Positions 46,984 to 56,178 of a stretch of DNA of 64,000 nucleotides are shown here, in pieces (the first letter of the stretch is position 1; every line of letters begins with the position of its first letter). Location: assembly GCF_000384035.1 (NCBI RefSeq), contig NZ_KB913024.1:2650305-2714304 (forward strand). The letters run 5' to 3'. Origin of the DNA: Actinopolyspora mortivallis DSM 44261. GTDB taxonomy: Bacteria > Actinomycetota > Actinomycetes > Mycobacteriales > Pseudonocardiaceae. Below the pieces are notes generated by a model that saw only the letters and a program-made list of their open reading frames with translations, did no database searches and was not told the DNA's origin. The translations under genes and the position numbers were made by a program.

Positions 46984-47537
46984 GCCTCTCCTCCCTCGGT
47001 TCCTACGGTCTCACCCGTGGGGACCTCCTGCCGGGAGTGGTTGGGGCGTTCCCGGGGAACCGGGGAGGGCTTCGCTCCCTCCCGCGCGCGCCCGGAGGCG
47101 CTCGCCCGGTCGGTTCCGTGTTTTCCGGGGCGTTGGCGGGGCGACCACGCGATCGCCAGCGCACCTCCGACCAGACCACTGAGGGTGCCGGTCAGCAGGG
47201 ATCCCAGGTTGACGGTGACGATGGCCACCACGGACAGCACCAGGGTCACGACTCCGGCGGGGATCCTCCATTCCGGGCGGAACCAGAAGGACGTCCCCGC
47301 GGCGATCAGCACCATGCCGATCACGAGACCCGTGATACCGGCGGTGGTACGCAGCGCGATCTGGATGTCACCGAACTCCAGTGAGGCGTACGGCGGGTAC
47401 AGCAGCAGCAACGCGGCCCCCAGGGTGAACACCCCACCCCAGAACGGTCTGGTTCTGCGCCAGCTCCGGAAAGCCCTGCGGACCGTGGACAGTCGGGCCC
47501 TGGTGTTTCCTCGGAGAACCTTCGTCGACTTCTCCAC
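46980..47537 (-). CDS. DUF6114 membrane protein
   Basis: A 185-residue protein with four hydrophobic helices (FWGGVFTLGAALLLLYP, TTAGITGLVIGMVLIAAG, AGVVTLVLSVVAIVTVNLG, LLTGTLSGLVGGALAIAW) after a basic RSWRRTRPFWGG start. It ends in a charged hydrophilic tail. The RRxRPFWGG entry and helix pattern match the DUF6114 proteins that, in streptomycetes, sit next to DUF6230. Function unknown. It lies 48 nt after the DUF6230 gene. Confidence 0.8.
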   Translation of the reverse strand: MEKSTKVLRGNTRARLSTVRRAFRSWRRTRPFWGGVFTLGAALLLLYPPYASLEFGDIQIALRTTAGITGLVIGMVLIAAGTSFWFRPEWRIPAGVVTLVLSVVAIVTVNLGSLLTGTLSGLVGGALAIAWSPRQRPGKHGTDRASASGRAREGAKPSPVPRERPNHSRQEVPTGETVGTEGGEA

Positions 47538-47585
47538 GAGCGCCCCTCCTCTGCTCGTGTGTCACGGCCTGCGATCCCGGCCGGG

Positions 47586-48215
47586 TCAGAAACAGGGCTT
47601 GTCGCCCGGCACGACGGAGATGTTCACGTCGTTGAGGTTGAGCGTGGAAGCTGTGGTCGACCACGCCTGCTGGCGCAGGTCGTCGATGGTCGCTCCGCTG
47701 GCCTGGATCCCGAATCCTCCCGGAGCGCCCTGGGCGCCGTCCGGGCCCGCGCTCAGCTCGGAGGCGTCCCTGCCGATCTCGACGTTGTTGAGTGTCAGGT
47801 CACCGTCGACCTGGTCGATTCCGAGGACCAGGTTGTCGGCGCTCATGCCGTCGGCGGCCTTGATCCGGACCGTGGCGTCACCGAGGCCGGGAAGGTCGGT
47901 GACGTGGATGGACTGGCAGAAGTTGGTCAGTTTCGCGTGCTGGAAGCCGTTGACCAGCACCGGGTGTGCTTCGTCGGCGCTGCGGTCCACGGAGCCGAAC
48001 TGCACAACGCCCTCTCCGGTGAGCTTGTCGGCCGAGGCCTTGTAGCTCGTCCCGGAGACCGTGAAGGAGGCCGCCACGGCCCCCTTGGACAGGCCGGTGA
48101 GCATCACGGCCACTCCGGAGAAGCCCGCGGCGAGCACGAGCGCGAAAACCTTCCAGCGGGTGCGTCCGCCCGCCGTGTTGCCGTCTTCGGTGTCGGCCTT
48201 GCGACCAGTGGCCAT
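47586..48215 (-). CDS. DUF6230 exported protein
   Basis: 209 residues. TRWKVFALVLAAGFSGVAVM is a signal/anchor segment after a short basic leader. The exported part begins GAVAASFTVSGTSYKASADK and continues with repeated beta-strand segments (GVVQFGSVDRSADEAHPVLV, VDGDLTLNNVEIGRDASELS). This matches the DUF6230 family usually paired with DUF6114. Two cysteines (NFCQS and the C-terminal PCF) could form a disulfide. First gene of the three-gene operon. Confidence 0.82.
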   Translation of the reverse strand: MATGRKADTEDGNTAGGRTRWKVFALVLAAGFSGVAVMLTGLSKGAVAASFTVSGTSYKASADKLTGEGVVQFGSVDRSADEAHPVLVNGFQHAKLTNFCQSIHVTDLPGLGDATVRIKAADGMSADNLVLGIDQVDGDLTLNNVEIGRDASELSAGPDGAQGAPGGFGIQASGATIDDLRQQAWSTTASTLNLNDVNISVVPGDKPCF

Positions 48216-48250
48216 GGTTCACCTCGATGGCTCGGGGACTGGGTGGCGGT

Positions 48251-48288
48251 GTCACTCCTGCCATGGGAGAAAAAACACACGGAGTGAC
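48251..48288 (-). promoter_or_regulatory. Inverted repeat in the DUF6230 promoter/leader
   Basis: GTCACTCC (48251-48258) and GGAGTGAC (48281-48288) are perfect inverse copies flanking a T-run (minus strand). They lie 35-75 nt before the DUF6230 start, near a TAAGAGTAAT stretch that could be a -10 region. Operator or attenuator; unproven. Confidence 0.3.
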
Positions 48289-48564
48289 GTCCATTACTCT
48301 TACCGGGAAGTAACCATAGACGCACATCACAGGGAACGCCATACCGTGACGACAAACACGAAGCTTATTCGTGAAATTAGTCACTTCGCACCGCCCTGGG
48401 AGCGATCACGGAGATAGTTCCTCCTCACCCACCGCGAACGACCGAACGCGGAAAAGAACCGGCGAACCTCGGCAGAACCCCACGGCAACACCCGTCGCAC
48501 CCCGCGGACGGAGTCGGACGGCCGCCCTCGGCCGCGCCCCGTGGCAACGGAACCCGGCGGGCAC

Positions 48565-48603
48565 AAAAAACCGGCCGGGAGCGCGGGCAGCGCTCCCGGC
48601 CGG
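48565..48603 (-). terminator. Rho-independent terminator of rne
   Basis: CCGGCCGGGAGCGC (48571-48584) and GCGCTCCCGGCCGG (48590-48603) form a perfect 14-bp stem with a 5-nt loop. On the minus strand the stem is followed by TTTTTT (48570-48565). It lies just downstream of the rne stop. Confidence 0.93.
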
Positions 48604-48614
48604 GAACCGGACTC

Positions 48615-51600
48615 TCACTCCCCGGAGTGCCGCACCGGAGGTCCCGTCGCACGCCCGGCGGCGCGCCGTCCGGAACGCCGCGCCGGCCCCACCGAGACGA
48701 CGGAGGAGTCCGAGGACGACACCGTCCGCTCCGTGTCCTCGGACCCCGAGCCGCTCACCACCACGGGCTGCGGGGCTTGCCCGACGCTTCCGGCGGGCCT
48801 GCTGGCCTTGCGCCGTCCCCTCCCGGAGGAGCCACTCGACACACCGACCTCGTTGCCCTGGGCGGGCTGCTTCTGCTGTTCTCCCCCGGCAGGCTTACCG
48901 GAGCCGGCGGCCGCCTCCGCCTCCCCGGCGGGAGCCGTCCCGTTGGTGGACGCCGCGGCCGCCGGAGCGGCCTCCGTCTCCCCGGACTCCGCCCCACCGG
49001 ACACGTCGGCGGGAACCGTCTCGCGTTTCCAGCCCGTGCGGGAGGACGACTCCTGCCGGGAAGCTGACTTCGCGGCGGGGGCCTGCTTGCCACCGCCGGA
49101 CTCGGCCGCCGGAGCGTCCTCGGCCGTGGACTCCGTCTTCTCCGGGCGCTGCTGCCCGCCGGAGTTGTCCTGCTGGGAGGACTTGCCACGCTGCTTGTTG
49201 CGCCGCGAACCACCGCCGCCACCACCGTGGTGACTGTGGTCGATCGGCTCGGTGGAGACCAGCACACCGCGACCCCGGCAGTGCTCACACGTGCTGCTGT
49301 AGGCCTCCAACAGACCCGTGCCGACCCGCTTTCGGGTCATCTGCACCAGTCCGAGCGAGGTGACCTCCGCCACCTGGTGGCGGGTCCGGTCCCTTCCCAG
49401 ACACTCGGTGAGCCTGCGCAGCACGAGATCGCGGTTGGACTCCAACACCATGTCGATGAAGTCGATGACCACGATCCCGCCGATGTCACGCAGCCGCAGC
49501 TGGCGCACTATCTCCTCGGCGGCCTCCAGGTTGTTCCTGGTGACCGTCTCCTCCAGGTTCCCCCCGGATCCGGTGAACTTGCCCGTGTTGACGTCGATCA
49601 CCGTCATGGCCTCGGTGCGGTCGATCACCAGGTACCCGCCGGAGGGCAGCCAGACCTTGCGGTCCAACGCCTTGGTGATCTGCTCGTCCACCCGGTACTC
49701 GGTGAACACGTCGGTGTTGCTCACGTGCTTGTGCAACCGTCCGAGCAGTTCGGGGGCCACGTGCTGCACGTAGGCCTCGATCGTCTCCCAGGCCTGGTTC
49801 CCCTGGACGGTGAGCGCGGAGAAGTCCTCGGTGAACAGGTCCCGCACGACCTTGACCAGCAGGTCCGGCTCGGCGTAGAGGAGCTGGGGCGCCTGGGCGT
49901 TGGGAGTCTCGGCCTTCTCCTTGATGACCTCCCACTGTGCCTGCAACCGGCGCACGTCCCGGTCGAGGGCCTGTTCGCTGGTGCCCTCGGAGGCGGTGCG
50001 GATGATGACGCCGGACTCGTCCGGCACGATCCGCTTCAGGATCTCCTTGAGACGCTTGCGCTCGTTGTCCGGCAACTTCCGGCTGATCCCGGTGGCCCCA
50101 CCCCCGGGAACGTACACCAGGAAACGCCCGGGCAGGCTGATCTGGGTGGTCAGCCTCGCTCCCTTGTGCCCCAGCGGATCCTTGGTGACCTGGACCAGCA
50201 CGCTGTCTCCGGTGGAGAGGGCCTGCTCGATCCTGCGGGACTTACCGGCCAGTCCGGCGGCCTCCCAGTCCACTTCCCCCGCGTAGAGCACCGCGTTGCG
50301 CCCACGACCGATGTCGACGAAGGCGGCCTCCATGCTCGGCAGCACGTTCTGCACCCTGCCGAGATAGACGTTACCCACCAGTGAGTCACTGCCCGCCGAG
50401 GTCACGAAGTTCTCGACCAGGATGTCGTCCTCGAGCACGGCGACCTGCGTCTGACCGTCGTTCTCCCGCACGATCATCTTGCGGTCCACCGACTCGCGCC
50501 GGGCGAGGAACTCGGACTCGGACAGCACCGAGGCCCTCCGCCGACCCGCTTCCCTGCCGTCACGGCGCCGCTGGCGCTTGGCCTCGAGGCGGGTGGAGCC
50601 CTTGATGGCGCGGACCTCGTCCTCGGCCTCCTGCCGGGAGCCCTCTCCGGTGCTCTCCCGGACGTGCACCACCGTGTTCGGCGGATCGTCCTCGCGGGTG
50701 AGGTTGTCGGACTCTGCCGAACTCTTCCGACGCCTGCGGCGCCTCCTCCTGCTCACGGAAGTCGCCTCCGTCTCCTCCTCGGCACCGGGGCTCTCGGAGC
50801 CGGAAGCGCCACTGGCGGTCTCCCCCTCGTCCTTGGCGGAGGTCTCCGCGCCGGGGTCGACGTTCTTGTCCTTCTTGGCCTTGCGGTCCTTGCGGTCCTT
50901 CTTCGTGGACTTGCCGCTCTTGGCCGTCTCCTCTCCCGTGGCGGTCGGGCTCGCGGTGGCCTCACCGGCCGAGGAGGTTCCTTCCTCGTCCCCGCCCCGG
51001 CCACGTCCGCGGCCCCTGCGGCCGCGTCGCCGCCTGCGGCGTGTCGAGGTTCCGCCCGAGGACTCGCCGTTCTCGTTCCTCTCGGTGGACTCCGGAGCAG
51101 CGGACTGCTCCTCGGCGGGGGCGGACTCACCGGTCTCCTCGGTAGCGGTGTCGGTCTCCCCCGTGGTCTCCGACTGCCTGGGAGGCAGGAACATGGCCTG
51201 GGGTGGCGCGAAGGTGGGGGCGAGGGCCTCCTGCGCGGGGTCGGACTCCGCCTCGCCGCTCTCCTCGGCCGGGACCTCGGCGGAGGCGCTCTGGCGTCCT
51301 TCGGCACCGGAGCTCCCGTTCAGCGCGCGCTCCGAGCTCGCCCGTTCCTCCGCCTCGGATGCGGTGGCCGGTTCCTCACGCGCTCCCGTGTCGGCGCTCT
51401 CGCCCCGCCGGGTGTGCCGCTCGGGGGGTCGTCCGCCGTTCGCGGTGGGCTCGACACGTTCGGGTCGCAACGACCCCACCACCTCGAGCGCGACCTCCCG
51501 GGTGATGTTCGCCTGCGCGCTGCGCACCGAGTGCCCCAGCTCCCCCAGTTTGGCGATCACCTCGCGACTGGTTACCTCCAGCATCTTCGCCAAGGCGTGC

Positions 51601-51722
51601 ACGCGCATCTTGGGGGGCAGTTCGAAGGTCCGCTGGGTGTTTTCCCCCTGCGCCCGTCCATCCCGTCGGGATGCCACTGATTGTCCGCCGGAGTCCCCAG
51701 CGGACGTCTCCCTGTTCAACAT
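48615..51722 (-). CDS. rne: Ribonuclease E/G
   Basis: A 1035-residue RNase E/G that initiates mRNA decay and matures rRNA. The N-terminus carries a translation-IF2-N-like segment (MRVHALAKMLEVTSREVIAK), followed by about 300 low-complexity acidic/basic residues. The catalytic part starts near residue 410 with its S1 region (SLVGNVYLGRVQNVLPSMEA). The DNase I-like core has VIDVNTGKFTG and DIGGIVVIDFIDM, and the Zn-link is CEHCRGRG. The C-terminal tail is Pro/Ala/Glu-rich. The ATG at 51722 follows AAGGAG. A strong terminator follows the stop, so rne is not cotranscribed with the envelope genes beyond it. Confidence 0.95.
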   Translation of the reverse strand: MLNRETSAGDSGGQSVASRRDGRAQGENTQRTFELPPKMRVHALAKMLEVTSREVIAKLGELGHSVRSAQANITREVALEVVGSLRPERVEPTANGGRPPERHTRRGESADTGAREEPATASEAEERASSERALNGSSGAEGRQSASAEVPAEESGEAESDPAQEALAPTFAPPQAMFLPPRQSETTGETDTATEETGESAPAEEQSAAPESTERNENGESSGGTSTRRRRRRGRRGRGRGRGGDEEGTSSAGEATASPTATGEETAKSGKSTKKDRKDRKAKKDKNVDPGAETSAKDEGETASGASGSESPGAEEETEATSVSRRRRRRRRKSSAESDNLTREDDPPNTVVHVRESTGEGSRQEAEDEVRAIKGSTRLEAKRQRRRDGREAGRRRASVLSESEFLARRESVDRKMIVRENDGQTQVAVLEDDILVENFVTSAGSDSLVGNVYLGRVQNVLPSMEAAFVDIGRGRNAVLYAGEVDWEAAGLAGKSRRIEQALSTGDSVLVQVTKDPLGHKGARLTTQISLPGRFLVYVPGGGATGISRKLPDNERKRLKEILKRIVPDESGVIIRTASEGTSEQALDRDVRRLQAQWEVIKEKAETPNAQAPQLLYAEPDLLVKVVRDLFTEDFSALTVQGNQAWETIEAYVQHVAPELLGRLHKHVSNTDVFTEYRVDEQITKALDRKVWLPSGGYLVIDRTEAMTVIDVNTGKFTGSGGNLEETVTRNNLEAAEEIVRQLRLRDIGGIVVIDFIDMVLESNRDLVLRRLTECLGRDRTRHQVAEVTSLGLVQMTRKRVGTGLLEAYSSTCEHCRGRGVLVSTEPIDHSHHGGGGGGSRRNKQRGKSSQQDNSGGQQRPEKTESTAEDAPAAESGGGKQAPAAKSASRQESSSRTGWKRETVPADVSGGAESGETEAAPAAAASTNGTAPAGEAEAAAGSGKPAGGEQQKQPAQGNEVGVSSGSSGRGRRKASRPAGSVGQAPQPVVVSGSGSEDTERTVSSSDSSVVSVGPARRSGRRAAGRATGPPVRHSGE

Positions 51723-51742
51723 TCAACTCCTTCACCCCCGGG

Positions 51743-51761
51743 CGCGTCCGTGACGGACGCG
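51743..51761. promoter_or_regulatory. Hairpin in the rne leader
   Basis: CGCGTCCG-TGA-CGGACGCG, a perfect 8-bp stem with a 3-nt loop, lies about 20 nt before the rne start in a 187-nt leader. E. coli rne is autoregulated through 5' UTR hairpins, so this is a reasonable candidate for the same, by analogy only. Confidence 0.35.
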
Positions 51762-51909
51762 GCCACACAGGGGTCTACATACGTTGTCGGCCCTCCGCCA
51801 CTCGGTGGCGGTAATTCTGTTGGATCCCTTGCGCCCTGGCCAAGCCCCAGGCGATCGCATGGTGGGTCGACGGCGTCCGTCGATCCCGTCACCCGAAGGA
51901 GGCAAACAC

Positions 51910-52707
51910 CTAGCGGGTTCCGGCCGCCGCCCTGTCCGGAGCCAGCGGATCGACGATCGTGCCTCCGTCGTCGAGCCGACCCTGCTCCAACCTGGTGGCT
52001 CGCGCAACCTCCGGCGTGGGCAAGTCGGCGACGACGCGAAGGGCCTTGAGTACGTCGTCGGGTCGCACAACCGGTGTCGCATGCCGTACGACCATGACGA
52101 TTATCCCATATCGCTGTACACGATCCGGGCAATCGTCCACGCGTGGGACATCGCTCGCCCCGGAAACACTCTCCGCGTCCGGACCGACACCCGACGTCGA
52201 GGCCCCGTGCAGGCGGATGTCGACCAGAGCCGCCCGTGCGTCCAGGGTACGACGGCCCTTCTTCGTCATTCGTTCGACCTCGACCGATTCGGAGGCCCTC
52301 AGCAGCTCCACCGCGCGCCGCAGCTCGGAGAAGTCGATCCCCTCGACCTCCACCCGCCAGGTGCTGGCCTCCAGCCGGTCGGGCAGCGAACCCGTTCCCG
52401 CGGGCACCACCTCGGCGATGTCCATACCCGCGGGAAGCGTGGAACGCAGCTCCTCGTGCAACGTGGCCAGGGGAACCTCCCGGGCCAGTTGCATCTCGGC
52501 GTACTCCGCCTCACTCGCGACCCCGGTGGGAGCGGCCCCCGCCCAGGAGATCCGCGGGTGCGGGCTGTAGCCCTCCGAGTAGGCCACGGGCACACCGGCA
52601 CGCCGTAAGGCGCGTTCGAAGACCCGGGCCAGATCACGATGCGAGGTGAATCGCAGATGGCCACGCTTCGTGTAGCGGAAACGCACCCGGTGGCCACTCG
52701 AAAGCAC
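51910..52707 (-). CDS. Radical-SAM-associated protein (TIGR03936/DUF2344)
   Basis: About 265 residues. RFRYTKRGHLRFTSHRDLAR and VPVAYSEGYSPHPRISWAGA are the family hallmark. The gene regularly sits beside the TIGR03960 radical-SAM gene, as here (101 nt upstream, same strand), and before rne. Function is not established; some family members are fused to the radical-SAM protein. Start uncertain: GTG at 52707 or at 52686, neither with a clear Shine-Dalgarno. Residues around 180-215 (SGVGPDAESVSGASDVPRVD) look like an insertion relative to what I remember of the family. Confidence 0.82.
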   Translation of the reverse strand: MLSSGHRVRFRYTKRGHLRFTSHRDLARVFERALRRAGVPVAYSEGYSPHPRISWAGAAPTGVASEAEYAEMQLAREVPLATLHEELRSTLPAGMDIAEVVPAGTGSLPDRLEASTWRVEVEGIDFSELRRAVELLRASESVEVERMTKKGRRTLDARAALVDIRLHGASTSGVGPDAESVSGASDVPRVDDCPDRVQRYGIIVMVVRHATPVVRPDDVLKALRVVADLPTPEVARATRLEQGRLDDGGTIVDPLAPDRAAAGTR

Positions 52708-52808
52708 GGGATGAGGCTGGTGTTGCTGACTCAGAGCATCCTCCGTGGTCGTGTCGAGAGCGAACCGCCCCGGCGGACACCAACCGGGACATCCCGCACC
52801 ATACGGTC

Positions 52809-54776
52809 TCAGTCGGCTCCGCCCGCCGATTCGAACGCCGTGTTCCGTACCGGTGTACCACTGTTCACCGGGGTGATGGGCAGCAAAGGCCGGTCGGAGG
52901 GCCCCACCTCGATGTCGGTGCCCATGGTCGGGCACACCCCGCAGTCGAAGCAGGGGGTCCAACGGCAGTCGTCCTGCTCACGCGCGGCGAGGGCGTCCTG
53001 CCAGTCCGTCCAGAGCCATTCCTTGTCCAGGCCGGAGTCCAGGTGGTCCCACGGAAGGATCTCGTCCTCGGAACGCTCCCTGGTGGTGAACCAGTCGAGG
53101 TCCACCCCCAACGGCGGCAGCACCTCGGCGGCGGCGGAGACCCACCTGTCGAAGGAGAAGTGCTCGTTCCAGCCGTCGAAACGACCTCCGGAACGCCACA
53201 CCCGCTCGATCACGTGTCCGACCCGGCGGTCGCCCCGGGAAAGCAGTCCCTCGATCAACGAGGGCTTGCCGTCGTGGTAGCGCACACCGATGCTCCGTCC
53301 CAAGCGTCGATCGGAGGTGATCTCCTTGCGCAGCTTGCGCATCCGCTCGTCGACGGTGTCCGGATGGGCCTGACTGGCCCACTGGAACGGAGTGTGCGGT
53401 TTCGGCACGAAACCACCGATGGAGATCGTACAGCGGATGTCCTTGCGCCCGGACACCTCCCGACCAGCCCGGATGACCTCCTTGGCCATCGCGGCGATCT
53501 GGAGCACGTCCTCGTCCGTCTCGGTGGGCAACCCGCACATGAAGTACAGCTTCACCTGACGCCAACCGCTGGAGAAGGCGGTGGACACGGTCCGGATGAG
53601 GTCCTCTTCGGAGACCATCTTGTTGATGACCCGGCGGATGCGCTCGCTGCCTCCCTCCGGGGCGAAGGTGAGCCCGGAGCGACGACCGTTCCGCGAGAGC
53701 TCGTTGGCCAGGTCGACGTTGAACGCGTCCACCCTGGTGGAGGGCAGGGAGAGCCCGGTGTTGCTTCCCTCGTAACGGTCGGCCAGTCCCTTGGTGATCT
53801 CGCCGATCTCGGAGTGGTCCGCCGAGCTCAGCGACAGCAGACCGACCTCCTCGAACCCGGTGGACTCCAGGCCGCGTTGCACCATCTCGGTGATACCCCG
53901 GTTGGAGCGTTCACGCACCGGCCGGGTGATCATCCCCGCCTGGCAGAAGCGGCATCCTCGGGTGCAGCCGCGGAAGATCTCCACGCTCATCCGCTCGTGG
54001 ACGCTCTCGGCGGTGGGCACCAGCGGCTGTTTCGGATACGGCCACTCGTCCAGGTCCATGGTCGTGCGTTTGAAGACCCGGTGCGGGGCCGAGGGGTGGT
54101 TCGGCACGACCTCCTCGATGTGGCCGTCCTCCCGGTAGTGGACGTCGTAGAAGCCGGGGACGTACACCCCCTGCGCGGCCAGTCGTGCCAGCAGCTCCGC
54201 GCGTCCCCCGGGGGTGCCCTCCTCCTTGAAGGCCCGGATCAGCTCGGTGATCTCCAGCACCGCCTGCTCGCCGTCACCGAGCACCACGGCGTCGACGAAC
54301 TCGGCGACCGGTTCCGGGTTGAACGCGGCGTGCCCACCGGCCAACACGATCGGGTGCTCGTCGGTGCGGTCCCGTGCGTGCAGCGGGATGCCGGCCAGGT
54401 CCAGCGCCGTGAGCAGGTTCGTGTAGCCCAGCTCGGTGGCGAAGCTGACTCCCAGCACGTCGAAGGCTCCGACCGGCCGGTGCGCGTCCACGGTGAACTG
54501 GGGAATCCCGTGCTCGCGCATGAGTTCTTCCAGGTCGGGCCAGACCGAGTAGGTGCGCTCCGCGAGCACGCCGGGCTGCTCGTTGAGGATCTCGTAGAGG
54601 ATCATCACGCCCTGGTTGGGCAGCCCGACCTCATAGGCGTCCGGGTACATCAGGCACCAGCGGACGGTCGCCTCGTCCCAGTCCTTGACGGAGGAGTTCA
54701 GCTCACCCCCGATGTACTGGACGGGCTTGGATACCTGAGACAGCAGCGGTTCCAGGCGGTCGTATACGGATTCCAC
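52809..54776 (-). CDS. B12-binding-domain radical SAM protein (TIGR03960)
   Basis: A 655-residue radical-SAM protein. The N-terminal cobalamin-binding-like domain has VGLPNQGVMILYEILNEQPG and VLAGGHAAFNPEPVAEFVDA. The iron-sulfur motif SVEIFRGCTRGCRFCQAGMI supplies the three cysteines for the SAM-cleaving [4Fe-4S] cluster. A C-terminal cysteine group (TPCFDCGVCPTMG) may bind another cluster. Reaction unknown; the family co-occurs with TIGR03936 and rne. GTG at 54776 is chosen because GGGGA lies 9 nt upstream; a GTG 6 nt earlier is possible. Confidence 0.9.
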   Translation of the reverse strand: MESVYDRLEPLLSQVSKPVQYIGGELNSSVKDWDEATVRWCLMYPDAYEVGLPNQGVMILYEILNEQPGVLAERTYSVWPDLEELMREHGIPQFTVDAHRPVGAFDVLGVSFATELGYTNLLTALDLAGIPLHARDRTDEHPIVLAGGHAAFNPEPVAEFVDAVVLGDGEQAVLEITELIRAFKEEGTPGGRAELLARLAAQGVYVPGFYDVHYREDGHIEEVVPNHPSAPHRVFKRTTMDLDEWPYPKQPLVPTAESVHERMSVEIFRGCTRGCRFCQAGMITRPVRERSNRGITEMVQRGLESTGFEEVGLLSLSSADHSEIGEITKGLADRYEGSNTGLSLPSTRVDAFNVDLANELSRNGRRSGLTFAPEGGSERIRRVINKMVSEEDLIRTVSTAFSSGWRQVKLYFMCGLPTETDEDVLQIAAMAKEVIRAGREVSGRKDIRCTISIGGFVPKPHTPFQWASQAHPDTVDERMRKLRKEITSDRRLGRSIGVRYHDGKPSLIEGLLSRGDRRVGHVIERVWRSGGRFDGWNEHFSFDRWVSAAAEVLPPLGVDLDWFTTRERSEDEILPWDHLDSGLDKEWLWTDWQDALAAREQDDCRWTPCFDCGVCPTMGTDIEVGPSDRPLLPITPVNSGTPVRNTAFESAGGAD

Positions 54777-54977
54777 AGGCACATTCCCCAGCGTAACGAG
54801 CGGATACGGGCAGCAGTGCGACGTGGGCACTTTCGAGTGTTCGGTTTCGGCAACCGGCGACGCACCGTCTACCCGACCGTTCGGTCAGGGGACGGCACCA
54901 CCGGGGCCGGTGCTCACCGCACACCCGCCCACGGACTCGTCCCCGGGGCACGAACCGTGCGCCCGGGGACCGGTCGG

Positions 54978-55514
54978 TCACAGATCACGGGTCAACCAGA
55001 TCTCGTCGCGGTACTCGCCGTCACCCGCGTACCGTGCCCGGGGCCAGCGTCCGCGCTCGACCCAGCCCCGGTCGGTGTAGAACCGCTCCGTCCGACCGTC
55101 GGCACCGACGCGCAGCGTCAACTGGGTGAGTCCGAGCGCCGTGGCGTGGGACTCGGCGGCGTCCAACAGCTTCCCGGCCACGTCACTCTCGGAGACCTCG
55201 GGATCGACCAGCAACCAGTCGAGTTCGGCACGGTGCTGTTCCACCGGGAACTCACCGAGGCGCAGCACCACCGCTCCGGCGAGGGTGTGCTGCTTGCCCG
55301 CCGTCAGCACGTGCCGCCGCTTCGGACTCGCGGAGGTGTCGTCGACGATCCGCTGCGCGGTGGCGGTGAGCGTCTCCAGCTCGGTGTCGGCCGTGAATCC
55401 CGTGATCCCACCGGCGACGGTCACCCGACCGAGCAGGTCCGCCAGAGCCCGGGGAAGATCGGGGTGCGGCTGGTCCACACGGTGCGGTCCGGTGATGAAT
55501 TCGTCGTCACTCAT
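54978..55514 (-). CDS. GNAT-family acetyltransferase
   Basis: A 178-residue protein with a GNAT-like core: the [14 protein letters not shown] strand pair, [20 protein letters not shown] in the position of the acetyl-CoA loop, then [20 protein letters not shown] and [16 protein letters not shown]. The acceptor is unknown. Its ATG overlaps the ndk stop by 4 nt (ATGA), so it is translationally coupled to ndk. The 200 nt beyond its stop hold no gene. Confidence 0.8.
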   Translation of the reverse strand: MSDDEFITGPHRVDQPHPDLPRALADLLGRVTVAGGITGFTADTELETLTATAQRIVDDTSASPKRRHVLTAGKQHTLAGAVVLRLGEFPVEQHRAELDWLLVDPEVSESDVAGKLLDAAESHATALGLTQLTLRVGADGRTERFYTDRGWVERGRWPRARYAGDGEYRDEIWLTRDL

Positions 55515-55927
55515 GCCTGGAGATCCGGGAACCAGAGTTTGAGTTCACGTTCCGCCGATTCGGGGGAGTCGGAGCCGTGCACGAGGTTGTACTGCACCTC
55601 CAGGCCGTAGTCGCCCCGCAGGCTGCCCGCGTCCGCCTTCTCCACGGGGTCGGTGCCACCGGCGATCTGCCGGAACGCGGCGACGGCCTTCGGTCCCTCC
55701 ACGACCGCGGCGACCACCGGGCCGGAGGTGATGAACTCCAGCAGGGACTCGAAGAAGGGCTTGCCGTCGTGCTCGGCGTAGTGCTGCTCGGCGAGCTTCC
55801 GGTCGACGTGGCGCATCTCGAGGGCGACGAGCCTGAGCCCCTTGCGCTCGATCCGACTGATCACCTCACCGATCAGCCCCCGCTGGACACCATCTGGCTT
55901 GACGAGGACGAGTGTGCGCTCACTCAA
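55511..55927 (-). CDS. ndk: Nucleoside diphosphate kinase
   Basis: A 138-residue enzyme balancing nucleoside triphosphate pools. [20 protein letters not shown] opens the protein, and [20 protein letters not shown] contains the catalytic histidine that is transiently phosphorylated. Length is normal. Usually it follows folC and DUF4233; here an alcohol dehydrogenase gene on the other strand separates them. Confidence 0.97.
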   Translation of the reverse strand: MSERTLVLVKPDGVQRGLIGEVISRIERKGLRLVALEMRHVDRKLAEQHYAEHDGKPFFESLLEFITSGPVVAAVVEGPKAVAAFRQIAGGTDPVEKADAGSLRGDYGLEVQYNLVHGSDSPESAERELKLWFPDLQA

Positions 55928-56178
55928 CGGGTTTCTCCTTGGAATCCGGGGTCACCGCGGACCCGGTCGGACGAGTCCGGTTCTTCTTCCGGTCAAGGGT
56001 ATTCGCCACACTCCCGCCCACCCCGGTGGGGGCACCGCGCCCGCCGGACCTCTGTGCCCCGAGACCCGCCCCACCGGCGGTCCGACTGTCAAGTCTGTTA
56101 CGCGGCGGGGTCGCGCGATAACTTCGGCGGCAACGTACCGACCGGCTGGTCTGTCGTCCGAGTGAGAGGAGCTCACCC

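Larger units (their letters stand above)
48216..48614. other. Intergenic region between rne and the DUF6230 operon
   Basis: 399 nt. It holds the rne terminator (48565-48603), an inverted repeat near the DUF6230 start (48251-48288) and an AT-richer promoter-like stretch around 48290-48400. No gene seen. Confidence 0.65.

Noticed and set aside
53043..55610. Very long plus-strand frame across the radical-SAM and GNAT genes
   Set aside because: It spans three well-supported minus-strand features and is rich in Gly/Val/His/Arg as expected of a shadow frame.
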